This document shows, piece after piece, positions 35,373 to 47,130 of a stretch of 64,000 nucleotides of DNA; the stretch's first letter is position 1; every line of letters begins with the position of its first letter. Position numbers and translations under genes: made by a program. The notes under the pieces were generated by a model that saw only the letters and a program-made list of their open reading frames with translations, was not told the origin of the DNA and searched no databases. Source of the DNA: Asterias rubens (taxonomy: Eukaryota; Echinodermata; Asteroidea; Forcipulatida; Asteriidae); NCBI RefSeq assembly GCF_902459465.1, contig NC_047066.1:14945047-15009046 (forward strand). The letters are read 5' to 3'.

Positions 35373-36687
35373 AGATGTGTTTTTTCTGTTCCTGTTGTTT
35401 TGGACAGAATGTTGTCTTTTTATAATGAAACTAGGTTCTTAATAGCGCTTTATCACCCCCATAAGACTCAGTCATGACATTCTTCATGAGTTTAATTTCT
35501 CATTCTCTGTTTCCTAGGAACATTCTCAAAAATTATGTTAAAATAGCCTAAAAAGTCTACTTAAAGCTTGAACTACATGTAGGTCAGCACTTGTGCTCAA
35601 TGAAATTGCTCTGCCTTCTTTCGAGAACCAATTACCATCTCTGAAGTACATACCAAAGCACTTGGTATTTTTTGAATTTTTGCAAGGTATGTAGAGTATA
35701 GGTACGTTTTTGAAGTATGAGAGACCTACTCCTTTAACATACATGTAGTACCATGTACTGTAATGGTTTACTAGGTGCCCTGACGCAATACGCTGCAGGT
35801 CAGACCACCAGGAACACCAAGGCAAACCCCTTCTCTAGATGATAAGTGCACATGTTTCTTTTACGAGCATTACACAACACACGGGACCAACCACTTTACA
35901 TCCCATCTGAAGGACACAGCAATAATGATTAATAAGTGTCTTGCTTAAGGACACAAGTACCAAGATAAGTACCAAGATCAGGACTCAAACCCATACTCAT
36001 GCGGATCAGAAACACAAGAGCTCGAGTTCGGTGCTCTTTTCCCTTCAGGCAACTACACGCCACAATCTGAGAAACGTATCTAAAAATAGATGTCCTGATC
36101 CTATGACTTGATAATGGAAAGACTGGCTTGAAAATTGGGAAAAACGTAGATTATTTATCTGTTTAATAGTCATTGTTTATTTTTAAATGCTAATAAACTA
36201 CAAAGAAATACATACATGTATTCAGACTTTTTGCATATAACAATAAATACTTTGAAAGTAAATATTTACAGAATAAAGATTCGTTAAATTAAATTTGTTA
36301 GTAATATCATTGCTTAAATTATAGATTTGTAAAATAGCACTACACGACCTGTTGTGTTTACTCCTTTAAAAATACACATTCTATAAGATTATCTAAAACC
36401 ATCCATAAAAATAACAACAATCAGCAGCAGAACATCAATAATGCAGAACATCAATAAAGTATTTCTTTAAAAAAAAGAAAACAAATTATAAAAGGTGAGC
36501 AAAATAAGGGGTGCATTAAGAACACTGCAATTTCATGGGGGTACATGTATGTATTGCTTTGTATCATTATGGAATCAAGAAACGTAATCTACATTACGCT
36601 AGTATGCCATCGTATTATGAAAAAACATGAAGCTGTTCAAGCTGCTATATATAGGCAAAAAATTACTTCAGCACAAATTACCTTATA
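35373..36687. other. 3' flank of the proline-rich gene with a SINE-like element
   Basis: Probably starts with the gene's 3' UTR; AATAAA motifs appear near 36190 and 36241, far downstream, and nearer signals are unclear. At about 35835-36070 lies a minus-strand SINE-like element (GTCTTGCTTAAGGACACAAG, GGACTCAAACCCATAC, GAGCTCGAGTTCGGTG). The rest is AT-rich with no gene visible. Confidence 0.5.
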
Positions 36688-36990
36688 TAGACACTGGGCA
36701 CATTTGGTAATTGTCAAAGACCAGTATTCTCAATTGGTGTATCCAAACAAATCTGTGAAAACTTCGGCTCAATTGGTCATCAAAGTTGCAAGAAAATAAT
36801 GAAAGAAAAACACCATTGTTGAACAAATTTCAGATTTAAATATTTTGGTGAGAAGTTATCTCGTTCTTAATAAACACTAAATGTACAATTCAGAGAGAGC
36901 CGTTTCTCACAATGTTTCATACTATCAACAGCTCTCCATTGCTCATTACCAAGTAAGTTTGAGTAATTACCAAGTGTGTCCAAAGCCTTC
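36688..36990 (-). mobile_element. MITE family 1, diverged inverted copy
   Basis: Starts GACACTGGGCACATTTGGTA and ends GAGTAATTACCAAGTGTGTC. The interior GTCAAAGACCAGTATTCTCA and GTTTCATACTATCAACAGC match the 13730 copy, with an internal deletion. Confidence 0.85.
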
Positions 36991-37439
36991 AACCTTTAAA
37001 GATGCATCACCAAATTTTCACAGAAAGATTTTATAATTTTAATAGACCCATCCCTTGAAATACGTAAATTGCACATAGCGCGTGCGCACTAACATTTTGG
37101 TTGGAAAACATTTTTTGAGGAAACATCGCGCTGTTTTGAATGCGTAACGCAGAATTTCCATGCAATATTTCCTTTCCTTTCGCAAATCTATTCAAAATTT
37201 TAAACAAATTGTTTTAGTCAAATCAGCCAAAAATTGGTCCTGGCATCCATGATCTTTAACCACCTTGAACAATCCATGTACAGATCGAGAATGCCATTTT
37301 GTTAAGCTGGTATTCCTACATGTAAGTGCCAACTCAAGTAAGCATTTTTTTAAACCATATATAAATTTAAATATAAATTTTGGTTTTACCCAAATACTTT
37401 ACACCAATGTGTGTTGGAACTGTATACTCAGTACTTTCC

Positions 37440-37640
37440 CGAGCTTTGTGTAAAAAGATCATAGGCATATTACTCGGGTGGGATTCGAACCCACAAGCTG
37501 ACAAGTAATATGCCTGTGATATGCCTACAGGTGATTTTTTTTTCACAGAGCTCAGGAAAGTACTAAGTATACCATGTATACAGTGGCACGGATGAGTGCT
37601 AACACACCAGTGTACATAGGTAAAACCAAAATTAATGTTA
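37440..37640 (+). mobile_element. SINE family A pieces in inverted arrangement
   Basis: A minus-strand head (GCATATTACTCGGGTGGGAT then TCGAACCCAC) is followed at once by a plus-strand body (AGTAATATGCCTGTGATATG, GATTTTTTTTTCACAGAGCT, CAGTGTACATAGGTAAAACC). Two copies have probably recombined or nested. Confidence 0.7.
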
Positions 37641-37674
37641 AGTATCCCTGATGTAAATTTCCATCTAATGAATA

Positions 37675-38165
37675 TAAATATTGTGAGCATAAACTTCAAA
37701 CCTCTATACAATAAAAGAACATAAATTGTATTACTACTATTACATTATATGGTGTTTGGCTCAAATACATGTACAACTGTGGCATGTATGGTAAAACAAA
37801 ACTGTGGTGGTGGTAAAGGGGGCAGAGAGAACATTTTCATTTTGATAGTAGGGGGGAGAAGTCTAAACCCTTTCAAAAATATTTTGAGAATAAACTTCAA
37901 ACATCCATACAAATAAACATTTTATTACTACAATATGGTGTTTGGCTCAAGAACAACTACAATGTATGATAAAACGCCATTAAACTGGGGTAGGTGGTAA
38001 AGGGGCTGAGAGAACATTCTCATTTTGATCATAGGGTGAAGACGTTCAACCCATCTTCAAAAGTTTGCTGAGCATAAACTTCAAACACCTACATGTATAT
38101 AGTACAAGAACATAGTGTTTGGTTGCATGGCTTAGGCACAACTACATGGCCTGTATGGTAAAACG
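37675..38165. repeat. Three diverged tandem copies, ~115-205 bp
   Basis: Each copy contains GAGCATAAACTTCAAAC, then ATGGTGTTTGGCTCAA, ACAACTACAATGTATG-like, GGTAAAACG, and in two copies GGTGGTAAAGGGGCNGAGAG followed by AACATTNTCATTTTGAT. Starts are near 37685, 37890 and 38066; the third copy is truncated. Confidence 0.8.
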
Positions 38166-38423
38166 CGTGAAATCCTGACTCTTGGTGAATTGTTCTTTTA
38201 GTAAAGGAAATTAAGATATTTAGTGTGTCATCTGAACCATCAATGAATCCAGAATATTGTAAGATGTGATTTGGACTGTTGAGAGGATGGAGTTGGTTGG
38301 CATCTTTTTGTCTGCGGCAGCCGTGGGCACTCAAAAGAGTTAACACCCATGGCAGTCCTTTGAGGTTGCCGGAGCTAAATGGTAATTGTTAGCTGCAACA
38401 CTCGTCAATTTCAATGGTGTCAG

Positions 38424-38597
38424 GACACTTCGTACCTTTGCCACTTTGTACCTTTTGAAGGTACGAAGTGTCTTTGGACACTTCGTACCTTGGATACTTC
38501 GTACCTTCCCTTGAGACACTTCGTACCTTCTCACGAGACACTTCGTACCTTCTCACGAGACACTTCATACCTTCTCACGAGACACTTCGTACCTTGA
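38424..38597. repeat. CACTTCGTACC minisatellite, 22-bp period
   Basis: Four units at 22-bp spacing (38513, 38535, 38557, 38579) share GAGACACTTCGTACCTTCTC. Earlier, less regular CACTTCGTACCTT units start at 38426, and one inverted unit (GGTACGAAGTGTC) lies at 38460, which creates a hairpin. Confidence 0.9.
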
Positions 38598-38805
38598 GGA
38601 TTTCTGCATAGTTTCTGGATTTCTGTATCTAGAAACGAAGGGTCACATTGCTAATAGACGGTGTCGTCAATGGACTTATTGCACAGATTGAGGGCGCCGT
38701 GCATTAATTATTTAATAATAATTAGTGTTGACTGATGGTGATGAGTATGGAAAAAAAACGAATTAAACTCAAATGGTGTTTTATTTGTTTACATGTTGAC
38801 CGATA

Positions 38806-39680
38806 GTGATGAGTGTGAGTATTTCATTTAACTTGAGTGACAATTTTGAAATCCCGCAGGAACAAGAGGAAGCCACGATTGCCGACCAAACTCTTCATGA
38901 AGAACTCGAGGGACTCGGTGATGTTCCTGTTACCAGCTTCAAGATCACCACTGGAGGTACAGTTCGGGGAAAAAACATTCTGGTCGACTCCAACGGCTAC
39001 ACATACACCATGAAATGGAAGAAGGACCCCACTTCTCCATTCTCTGCATGGGTGTGTGTGGCTTGCGGAGTAAGACCCAGCGTTGCCCCGTGTCTGTCCT
39101 TCAGCATGGTGATCAGTTCAAGTTTGGTCGCAACGAGCATCACCTTCACCCTGCCGTAGGAGATGTGGCTGTTGCTGTCAAGGTGGCAGTAAAGAAGGCA
39201 GCCAAGGACAACATCTTCCGCCCAGCCAGCGACATCATTGAAGGAGTTCTCACCAGGATGGTGCCCGCCGACGCTCCCGTTAACTGCCCAAGACCCAGCA
39301 ATCTCACAAGAGCTGCCAACAGAGCCCGGCAAAGACAGCGGCCCCAAGAACCTCAAGACCAAGGCTTCGAGCTCATAATGGACAGCGTCCCAGAGGGGTT
39401 TCTCCAACATGATATTCATGTCGGGGAGTCCCGACATGTATATTTGCAACCTCAGAACAGATGGCGGCTCTCGACGGGGTGAAGACCTGGTATCTGGACG
39501 GCACGTTTAAGATAGTTAAACGGCCTTCTTACCAGTTGTTCACTATCCATGCATTCGCCAAGAGTGACTCCGGTGTGTAGGAACAGGTCCCTCTAGCCTA
39601 CTGTTTTATCGGAAGCCGGACGAAGGCAGATTACAAGAAGATACTCAAGACCTTCCAATTCTACATGGTTTGTAGAATAT
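38806..39680 (+). pseudogene. FLYWCH zinc finger / MULE transposase, N-terminal half, broken
   Basis: An acidic leader and VRGKNILVDSNGYTYTMKWK begin a FLYWCH domain (38806-39060). The frame then shifts by one, and the chain continues in another frame with EHHLHPAVGD, DNIFRPASDIIEGVLTRM and CPRPSNLTRAANRARQRQRP. Near 39480 KTWYLDGTFKIVKRPSYQLF contains the first catalytic Asp of MULE transposases. A TAG interrupts SDSG-stop-EQVPLAYCF near 39578. MULE transposases are DDE enzymes of Mutator-like DNA transposons; many animal copies carry FLYWCH fingers. One frameshift plus one stop make this copy inactive. Confidence 0.88.
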
Positions 39681-39689
39681 TCATCATTT

Positions 39690-40098
39690 AGCTTCTTGCT
39701 ATCGTTGGTGAAGGATCGAGAAAAAACACATCAAAATGCCAATCTGCACAAGCTGATAACATTACTGCATAATCAAGGACAGATGAGGCTTGTAACTGAT
39801 AGGAAACTCAGCCGTTGTCAAAAGAAGACCTACAATCGAATGCACGCTAGACTATGTGATTTGTGGGATAATCTGGCCAAGCATTTTTTTGTACAATATT
39901 CATCACTCAGCTTCTTTACTATTGATGGTAAAAAATCGTTGAAAATGCCAATCTTTACTAGAAAAGGGGGTTAAAGGGAGAAAGAACGAGCGGAGTATCC
40001 TTGCATGAGCTGCAAAGAAGAAGTTACCAGAAGGCAACATGCAATGGAATGTGATATTTGCTGCCGTTGGCAACGTTGCAAATGTTGCACCACAGGTA
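39690..40098 (+). pseudogene. MULE transposase C-terminus joined to zinc finger, copy 1
   Basis: KLITLLHNQGQMRLVTDRKL then SRCQKKTYNRMHARLCDLWD is the C-terminal helical region of the same MULE family. It runs, with frame changes, into KMPIFTRKGG and then EYPCMSCKEEVTRRQHAMEC and DICCRWQ, a PHD-like Cys-rich finger that ends at a GT donor (CACAG/gtaag, 40095). A truncated extra copy of the same junction (TCATTTAGCTTCTTGCTATC..AAAATGCCAATCTGCAC) is at 39683-39750. Confidence 0.75.
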
Positions 40099-41149
40099 AG
40101 TTTAAGTAAGGCGTCGTTTTTAAGCATTTCCTATCATGTTTTATCTCTCATAACCATGTCTAAGAAGAAGAAAGTTCATAAATTAGACGTTTCAAATGTA
40201 CTCTCAATATTTAGTCAAGATTCAGCGAAAGTGCTAACTCACCAGCATTACTTTTTCAATCCTTATGTAACAGTATGTGGAAAAATTACTTCTTTAAATG
40301 GCTGATGTGTATTGTTATAGCCATAACATGGGAGGGGCAATAATTGATTGTATCACTACGGTTGGAATGTCCCGTCAGGCATTTGTTGGGCTATTAAGCT
40401 TTTGTAATGGGTTTCGTAGAGCGCACTATTAAACCCAAAACATTTTATATTGTGGTTGAGATTTGCGTTGCGGGTGCTGAGAAGGGTATTGTTTGGGTGT
40501 GGGGTATTGTTTGGGTGTGAACCAGCGGACAGCTAGGCCAGCGTCGAGGCTGTGTCGTGTTGACCCGTCTAGCGCGGGTAGGGGTCCAGCGGGTGTTTTA
40601 GGGCCCATCAGCAACGCAAATCCTCCCAGGAATCTCGGACCCAAAGATAAGCGGTGTCGAAGCCTAAGGCATTGTGAGTAACTTTAAACTAATTTTACTG
40701 GGAGTTAATCAAGCTATGGGTTGTTCTCAAAATGTCCCTTGTTCTAAAATGTATGCAGCCATTGACTATTGTTTGCCTAAAGAGTTGATCATTGTTGTTT
40801 GCCTAAAAGGTTCACCTATAAAATTTTGTTGTTAAAGCATATTATTGTTGTTTACTTGATCTTTTGGGTATGGCCATTGTGAGATTTGTGAAGGCGTAGC
40901 TTTACCGTGTTTAAATAGAATTGTTTGTAGTAAAGGTTGTAAGTTGTACGGGTTGCTCTAAGCTGTGGAGAATGCAAAGGTGCAAAACTGGAAGATTGTT
41001 AAAGCTAAATTATTGTGGGGTACTTCTATTAAATTGTAGTTTCTTTATTATTTCTAATCTGGTGTCACTGTGTTCCATTCTTGTTTCTGGGTTTTATGTC
41101 TGATGTTAGTCTGAGTCGAGTGGCGCAAGGGTCCACTCTGCGACACCTT

Positions 41150-41860
41150 ATACTTACATAATCCTCCTGTAAAAGTAAAGTATTTTTCTGTGCAAGGATT
41201 GACAGGAGGCAGGAAACTGACACTGTGATGCAGGAGGTGCGACATTGTTTTTGAATACAGTCAATTTGGAAGTATCTTGACATATTGGTCTTTTTACGAC
41301 CAACCCAACCAGAAATAGAGGCTACCGATTGTGTATTTATTCAAAGAGAGCTGTTTGATTCAAACATTTTGAAAACATACCGAGGCTTGTAAACGATAGG
41401 AAACTTAACCGTTATCATTATTATTATTATTATTATTTATTCGACCAATACAAGGTACAACAAACAAGTAACAATAGCACAAGACAGAACATTAACGGGG
41501 AAAAAAAAAACAATTATAAAAAAGCAAGAAGTAAGGAAAATAAATACAGAATTAAATAAAGGAATAAGAAGAAGACGAAGAAGACCTACAAGTAAATGCA
41601 CACCAGACTATAATGGACAAGATAATCTGGACAAGCAGTTTTTGTAGAATAATCATCACTCAGCTTCTTGCTATTGTTGGTGAAAAAAGGTCGAAAATGC
41701 CAATCTGTGCTAGAAAAGGGGGTAAAAGAGAGAAACAACAAGCGGAGTACCCTTGCATGAGCTGCAAAGAAGAAGTGACCGGAAGGCAGCATGCGATGGA
41801 ATGCGATATCTGCTAGCATTGGCAACATTGCAACAGTGTTGCACACCAGGTAAAGTTAAA
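41150..41860 (+). pseudogene. MULE C-terminus / zinc finger, copy 2 with inserted (ATT)n element
   Basis: Collinear with 42993-43520 from TAATCCTCCTGTAAAA onward. The stretch CTTGTAAACGATAGGAAACT then TAACCGTTATC is split by a ~155-bp insertion (41416-41575, starting (ATT)n) that is absent from the other copy. The finger reads EYPCMSCKEEVTGRQHAMEC then DIC-stop. Confidence 0.75.
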
Positions 41861-42001
41861 GGGAATGTACGTTAATGATGTTCGTTGAGAGTGATGATGT
41901 GAAGTACAATTTGGAAATGTTTGTTAGGTTCAAAGTTAAAGTATAACGCACACTTACAACTTCAAAGTTTTTGTTAAAAATTTCGCATAAATACTGAATA
42001 A

Positions 42002-42468
42002 GCCGTCAGACGATCAGAACTAACAATGATGTTGAGGGATGGCACAGAGCCCTAAACACAGCTGCTAGAACCAGCAACATGGGGTTTTACAAGCTGATAA
42101 CGCCACTGCATAAACAAGGACAAATTGTCACTCTTCAGATGGCTCAGGCTTGTACACGATAGGAAACTCAGCCATAACCAAAAGAAGACCAACAAGACCT
42201 ACAAGCGAATGCACGCCAGACAATCTGATTTGTGGGATAATCTGGACGAGCAATTCTTGTAGAATATTCATCACTCAGCTTCTTGCTAACGTTGGTAAAA
42301 AATCATCGAAAATGCAAATCTTTACAAGAAAAGTGGGTAAAAGGGAGAAGCAACAAACGGAGTACCCTTGCATGAGCTGCAAAGAAGAAGTTACCAGAGG
42401 GCAAGATGCAATGGAATGTGATATCTGCTGCCGTTGGCAACATTACAAGCGTTGCACCACAGGTACAC
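42002..42468 (+). pseudogene. MULE C-terminus / zinc finger, copy 3 (best preserved)
   Basis: RTNNDVEGWHRALNTAARTS then NMGFYKLITPLHKQGQIV (42015-42130) is the conserved end of FLYWCH/MULE transposases. The next part is shifted in frame. The finger is intact here: KMQIFTRKVGKREKQQ, EYPCMSCKEEVTRGQDAMEC, DICCRWQHYKRCTTG (about 42310-42462), with C-x2-C and C-x2-C plus W and H in PHD-like spacing. Positions 42780-42990 hold a further piece (GTLSFQYFCCATSSSTS) of unknown origin. Confidence 0.78.
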
Positions 42469-42992
42469 ATGTAAGTTTAAGTGAGGCGTCGCTAAAAGCA
42501 TTTCTTTTCATGTTTTATCTCTCATCATCATGTCTAACTAAGAAGAAAGTTCCTAAATTAGACGTTTTAAATTTACTCTCAATATTTAGTGAAGATTCAG
42601 CTATATTAAAGGAGTATGTACATTGAATTGTTTTTGTTTAAGACTTTTGTAGTTCAGACATTTTGAATACAAACGAGAAGTTTGGGATTGCAGTAAGCCG
42701 ATTTGGCTTTATGCTGTGTTAAAAGGGGTAAACGAAAATCTCCAAATCACTATTAACCTATTGAGTGAACTGTCAGGGGTTCCTGAACAGGCATGTTCTG
42801 TCGTTTGCAGCATATTGAACTCACAACGACAGGTACCCTATCCTTCCAGTATTTCTGCTGTGCCACTTCGTCTTCAACGAGTTTAACTTCATCAACAAGT
42901 TCAGCAAACACTGTTTTTAAAGACTGCCACGCCGAACCCCGCCACGTTGATAGTGCTAACTCACCAGCATTATTTTTTCTATCCTTGTACTA

Positions 42993-43690
42993 ATCCTCCT
43001 GTAAAACTAAAGTATTTTTCTGTGCAAGGATTGACAGAAGGCAGGAAACTGACAATGTAATGCAGGAGGTGCGACATTGTTTTTGAATACAGTCAATTTG
43101 GAAGTATCTTGACATATTAGTCTTTTTACGACCAACCCAACCAGAAATAGAGGCTACCGATTGATACGTATTTATTCAAAGAGAGCTGTTTGATTAAAAC
43201 ATTTTGAAAGATACCGAGGCTTGTAAACGATAGGAAACTTAACCGTTATCAGAAGAAGACCTACAAGTGAATGCACACCAGACCATAATGGACAAGATAA
43301 TCTGGACAAGCAGTTTTTGTAGAATAATCATCACTCAGCTTCTTGCTATTGTTGGTGAAAATCGTCGAAAATGCCAAACTGTGCTAGAAAAGGGGGTAAG
43401 AGAGAGAAAAAACAAGCCGAGTACCCTTGCAAGCTGCAAAGAAGAAATTATCGGAAGGCAGCATGCGATGGAATGCGATATCTGCTAGCATTGGCAACAT
43501 TGCAAATGTTGCACCACAGGTAAGTTAAAGGAAATGTTTGTTATGTTCGTTGAAAATGATGATGCAAAGTACAATTTGGAAATTTTTGCTAGATTCAAAT
43601 TTTAAGTATAAAGTACACTTACATGTACAACTTTGAAGTTGTTGTTGAAGATTTTTGCATAAACACTGAATAAGCCGCAGACGATCAGCG
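42993..43690 (+). pseudogene. MULE C-terminus / zinc finger, copy 4
   Basis: Repeats 41150-41860 without the insertion. The finger has lost a few residues (EYPCKLQRRN through a small deletion) and ends at CACAG/gtaagt near 43519. The tail to 43690 matches 41940-42010 and breaks at ACGATCAG. Confidence 0.75.
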
Positions 43691-44130
43691 AGCTCCATAA
43701 GCCTCATGAAAACTGGCGGCAAGTCGGTTTGAGAAAAAGCACAATTTCGGGGGTGTTTTTTTCTGGGGTAAATAGAAAAAAAATCCGTATCCCTTCACTG
43801 TTGCCAGCATGTGGTACAATTTTTTTTAAATGGCAGCCGGTCCTTTCTATTGAGTATCGTTGACAAACAAACCGAACCGCGCTGGTTTTAAAGGTAGTTT
43901 TGGATACAAAGCAACAATTTCCAGATGTTTTTTAAAGCAAGCGATTATTGTTTTTTTCGTTTTTAATATGTTTGAGCACTTTTCTGAATACCATTGTAAC
44001 ATTTCTTAATGTTTTTTTTGTTTTTTTTGCAGCGATGGGTTTTAGTATTTTAGTTCACACTTTTTGTCAGCCAGAAATGAGCCAGTGACAACAGTAGCTG
44101 CTAAGCATTACGAAAGTTGGTCTGCATCCG

Positions 44131-44517
44131 TTGTTGTTTTTTGCATGCAACCATAACCATGATAGGAGAGTGTCATTTGCTGTACTGGATCCAGCTAAAA
44201 GTATTGCTGTTGTGGGGATAACTGCCCTATTGATGGTGTTTTGTTCCTACGTTAAACTGAAAAGAATCATCATCCTACTTCAGCGTAACGTCACCTCACT
44301 GGCGAATCGCCTGAGAGTTCAACTTGCTCCGACCATGCATCAGGCTCCACCCATCCCTCGTGGGCCTAGGCCTCATGGAAGAGTGCATGTAAGAAGGTTT
44401 AGGCCACTGCAACAACAGCTGCAGAACCGATTGGCAGCAGAAGACAACGTTTCTTATGTAAAACGTGTCACTGATTATATATCTGAAATGCATATAAAAT
44501 CAAGTTATCAAGTGTGA
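44131..44517 (+). CDS. Open frame of 128 codons, unrecognised
   Basis: Encodes a hydrophobic stretch (AVVGITALLMVFCSYV, residues ~25-45, could span a membrane) followed by an Arg/Gln-rich tail (RGPRPHGRVHVRRFRPLQQQ). No family recognised. It lies within a transposon cluster, so it may be part of an element or chance. Confidence 0.25.
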   Translation: MLFFACNHNHDRRVSFAVLDPAKSIAVVGITALLMVFCSYVKLKRIIILLQRNVTSLANRLRVQLAPTMHQAPPIPRGPRPHGRVHVRRFRPLQQQLQNRLAAEDNVSYVKRVTDYISEMHIKSSYQV

Positions 44518-44589
44518 AAACTGACATGCAAAGTTTTAGTTTTTTGAATTGCCAAACCGAATGGTCATTACAGTGTACTACTAGGGCCT

Positions 44590-45501
44590 ACATACTCGGC
44601 TTCAACAACAAATATGTTCCAAGTTGGGTGTAACATTCGAGGTAGGCAAGAAGTTTTTCCAGGCACAGGAGGGAACACCCAAGACACCAAAAGTACACTG
44701 TAAGAATTAATTGGGGGGGGGGGGGGGTTCAATCGTTGCCGGTCTTTGCACTAAAGGTAGCACTTCAGCTAACCGATTGGTTAAGGAGTACGTGTTTTTT
44801 GGGCGGATACTCCATTTCCTTCTGTGCCAGACCGAGAGCAGCCAACTCCAATTTGCAAGAGTAGCGTGGAAAACAACACCTAGTTTTAACCGACTGTAAA
44901 TCCTCAAATGAATATTGGAGTCTACCATTTTAAGAAGGAATGGACGTTTGACTTTCGTTAATAAACAATGTTTTTAATTATGGTTATTGTTAAAAAAAAA
45001 TTCAGGACAAGTTGGCGAATGCTGGGGTACTATAGCCCGTCAAAACAGAGATATGCTCTCAGTTTTGCTCAGGGAGGTTCAAATGCTACGGGAGCAGTTG
45101 GGTTAAAGACGGCTGGGAGAGAAGTCCCAAACTACGTCGAGGTCGATGGTGGAGCAGATGGGGACATCTTAATCGGGCATCCGGACATAGCCGTCTAAGT
45201 GATGTCTAAAACTGTATATTTAGACATTTTTTAGAAGGTCGACAATCCGAAGGACTTCTTGAAGTTGGTGTCCCGCCTGTTGACGGAAGACGAACTTGCC
45301 ATCCACAACTACCATGGTGGTGAGGTTCTGAGCAAGGGACGGGGAGTTCAAAAAATTGCGCTAAAAAGAAATCCTACTTTTCAGGCCACAGCGGCCCAAG
45401 CAGACATACAGTGGCTGGTTGCAACGGCACGGGACACCAAAACACTGAAGGATGCATTGAACGCCAAGTGCCACAAATTAGCTACGAAACTAGGCCTTTA
45501 A
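44590..45501 (+). pseudogene. Repeated element tail with 80-codon frame, copy 1
   Basis: The end encodes LKLVSRLLTEDELAIHNYHG then GEVLSKGRGVQKIALKRNPT and IQWLVATARDTKTLKDALNA (45250-45501), possibly a BEN-like or other DNA-binding tail; this is a weak guess. A second copy with stops is at 47515-47765. The upstream part (CAACTCCAATTTGCAAGAGT, GTACACTGTAAG) is repeated at 46260-46460. Confidence 0.5.
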
Positions 45502-46447
45502 GTATTACTATTTGTATTAATATATTTATATTTATTTGTATTTCATTATTATAACTAAATTGTTATTAATTAATTAATTATTCATTTTAAATGTAAATCT
45601 AACTTAACTAAACTTTTTTTTATACAAAAACTACTTAAATGGCCTTCATCAAGTTATATTTATTTATTTAAACTGTCTGATATTTTGGTATAAATTAAAC
45701 GAACGGGGGGGGGGGGGGGATTAAACGAACGTTCAACAACAAAATGTTTTTTTATCAGAAAAAAAAATGGGGGAATTGATTGTTCTTGTTTTTACAAAGT
45801 TATAAAACAAACAATTTCACATTCATAACACCAGAGTATTGTCGCGTACTTAAACACAATTTTAAGGAAAAATAATGAACAGTTTTATCCATGCTCTATG
45901 GTTTGTCCTAGCGCAAGGGTGTCATCCATCCGTTTTCCATCGTTTCAGGATTCAGTCTACTGTGACCAGTTTTACAACCTCGACCGGTCGCAGCGCGCCG
46001 CGTTCTTCTCCGTCCATTGTTACCAGCTGATAAGACACACAATAGGCCAAATTTAATGAGTTGCAAACCCCTCGGCAGGCCCCAAGGATAAAAATATTTT
46101 TGACGCTGTCCCTAAGAGGGATGCACAAGGACTGTGGAGAGTACGACAAGTCGCCCGTCGAACGTCACTGGTTCTGATTTCTAAATTGTCCCCACCGCTT
46201 ACTACAGCATTAGATTCTGAGAACATTTTGTGGATATACGTGGATATAAGACTTCAACAACAAATATCAGGCACAGAGAGAACACCGAAGATGTCAAAAG
46301 TACACCTGTTGTGAGACAGGTGGCACTTCAGCTTGAGAGCGGCTAACTCCAATTTGCAAGAGTAGAGTGGAAAGCAACACCTCAGAGGGATTACACAAGG
46401 AGTGTGGAGAGTACAACAAGTAAAGACTAAGAGCAGCCGACTCCAAT

Positions 46448-46811
46448 TTGCAAAAGGGAGTTCATGTGGAGGAGCTACAATCATGTGTTACATTATGGCC
46501 CAGCACCTGATGTAGATGACTACTTTCAAGAGAGTGGAAGGATTGGTCGAAATGGCAAACAAAGTTTTGCAATCCTTCTGAGGTTCAGGATGCTTTGCCT
46601 GAAAGTGTACGATTGTTTGTCCTGTCTAAGCCTTTACTTCAACAAAGTAAAGCATAAAAAGGTAAACCAGCAATTACACTTCGACCTTCCATCATATAGT
46701 GTAACTGTTTTAAACGTTTTTGATTGCACAAATTTAATGGCTGGTCAGAAACTGAGCAGCATGGGCAGCAAACTCCAAACTAATTTTTTTCAGTCAGTCA
46801 CATACATGTAG
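46448..46811 (+). pseudogene. RecQ-type helicase fragment, copy 1
   Basis: MWRSYNHVLHYGPAPDVDDY then FQESGRIGRNGKQSFAILLR spans RecQ helicase motif VI (family pattern QESGRAGRDG). Only this short region is present and the frame soon leaves homology. It is a duplicate of 46957-47120. Confidence 0.75.
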
Positions 46812-46926
46812 GCAGTGCAGAGACTTGCACGCTGCTTTTGATGATGTTCTTGGAGAGGATTTAATCTCTCATAATGCACTGAAGAAAAACGGAAAGAAAA
46901 GGTCATGCAAGATTTTACAAAGGCCG

Positions 46927-47130
46927 ATAGTTTTATAAGAGTTTTGGTAGCACCTGTTGCATTTGGCGTGGGAGTTCATGTGGAGGAGCTACAATCATGT
47001 GTTACATTATGGCCCAGCACCTGATGTAGATGACTACTTTCAAGAGAGTGGAAGGATTGGTCGAAATGGCAAACAAAGTTTTGCAATCCTTCTGAGGTTT
47101 CCAGGATGCTTTGCCTTAAAGTGTACAATT
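46927..47130 (+). pseudogene. RecQ-type helicase fragment, copy 2 (motifs V and VI)
   Basis: IRVLVAPVAFGVGVHV (motif V, normally ATxAFGMG) is followed, after a one-base frameshift near 46980, by HVLHYGPAPDVDDYFQESGR and IGRNGKQSFAILLRFPGCF (motif VI). RecQ enzymes unwind DNA 3'-to-5'; multicopy RecQ-like scraps are common in transposon-rich invertebrate DNA. This one is dead. Confidence 0.78.

Noticed and set aside
37367..38165. CRISPR-like or regularly spaced repeat array
   Set aside because: The three units are long, diverged and of unequal length, and the DNA is animal; they are ordinary tandem duplications.
38997..39449. Long minus-strand open frame opposite the MULE fragment
   Set aside because: It is the antisense shadow of the FLYWCH/MULE coding sequence and has no family motif.
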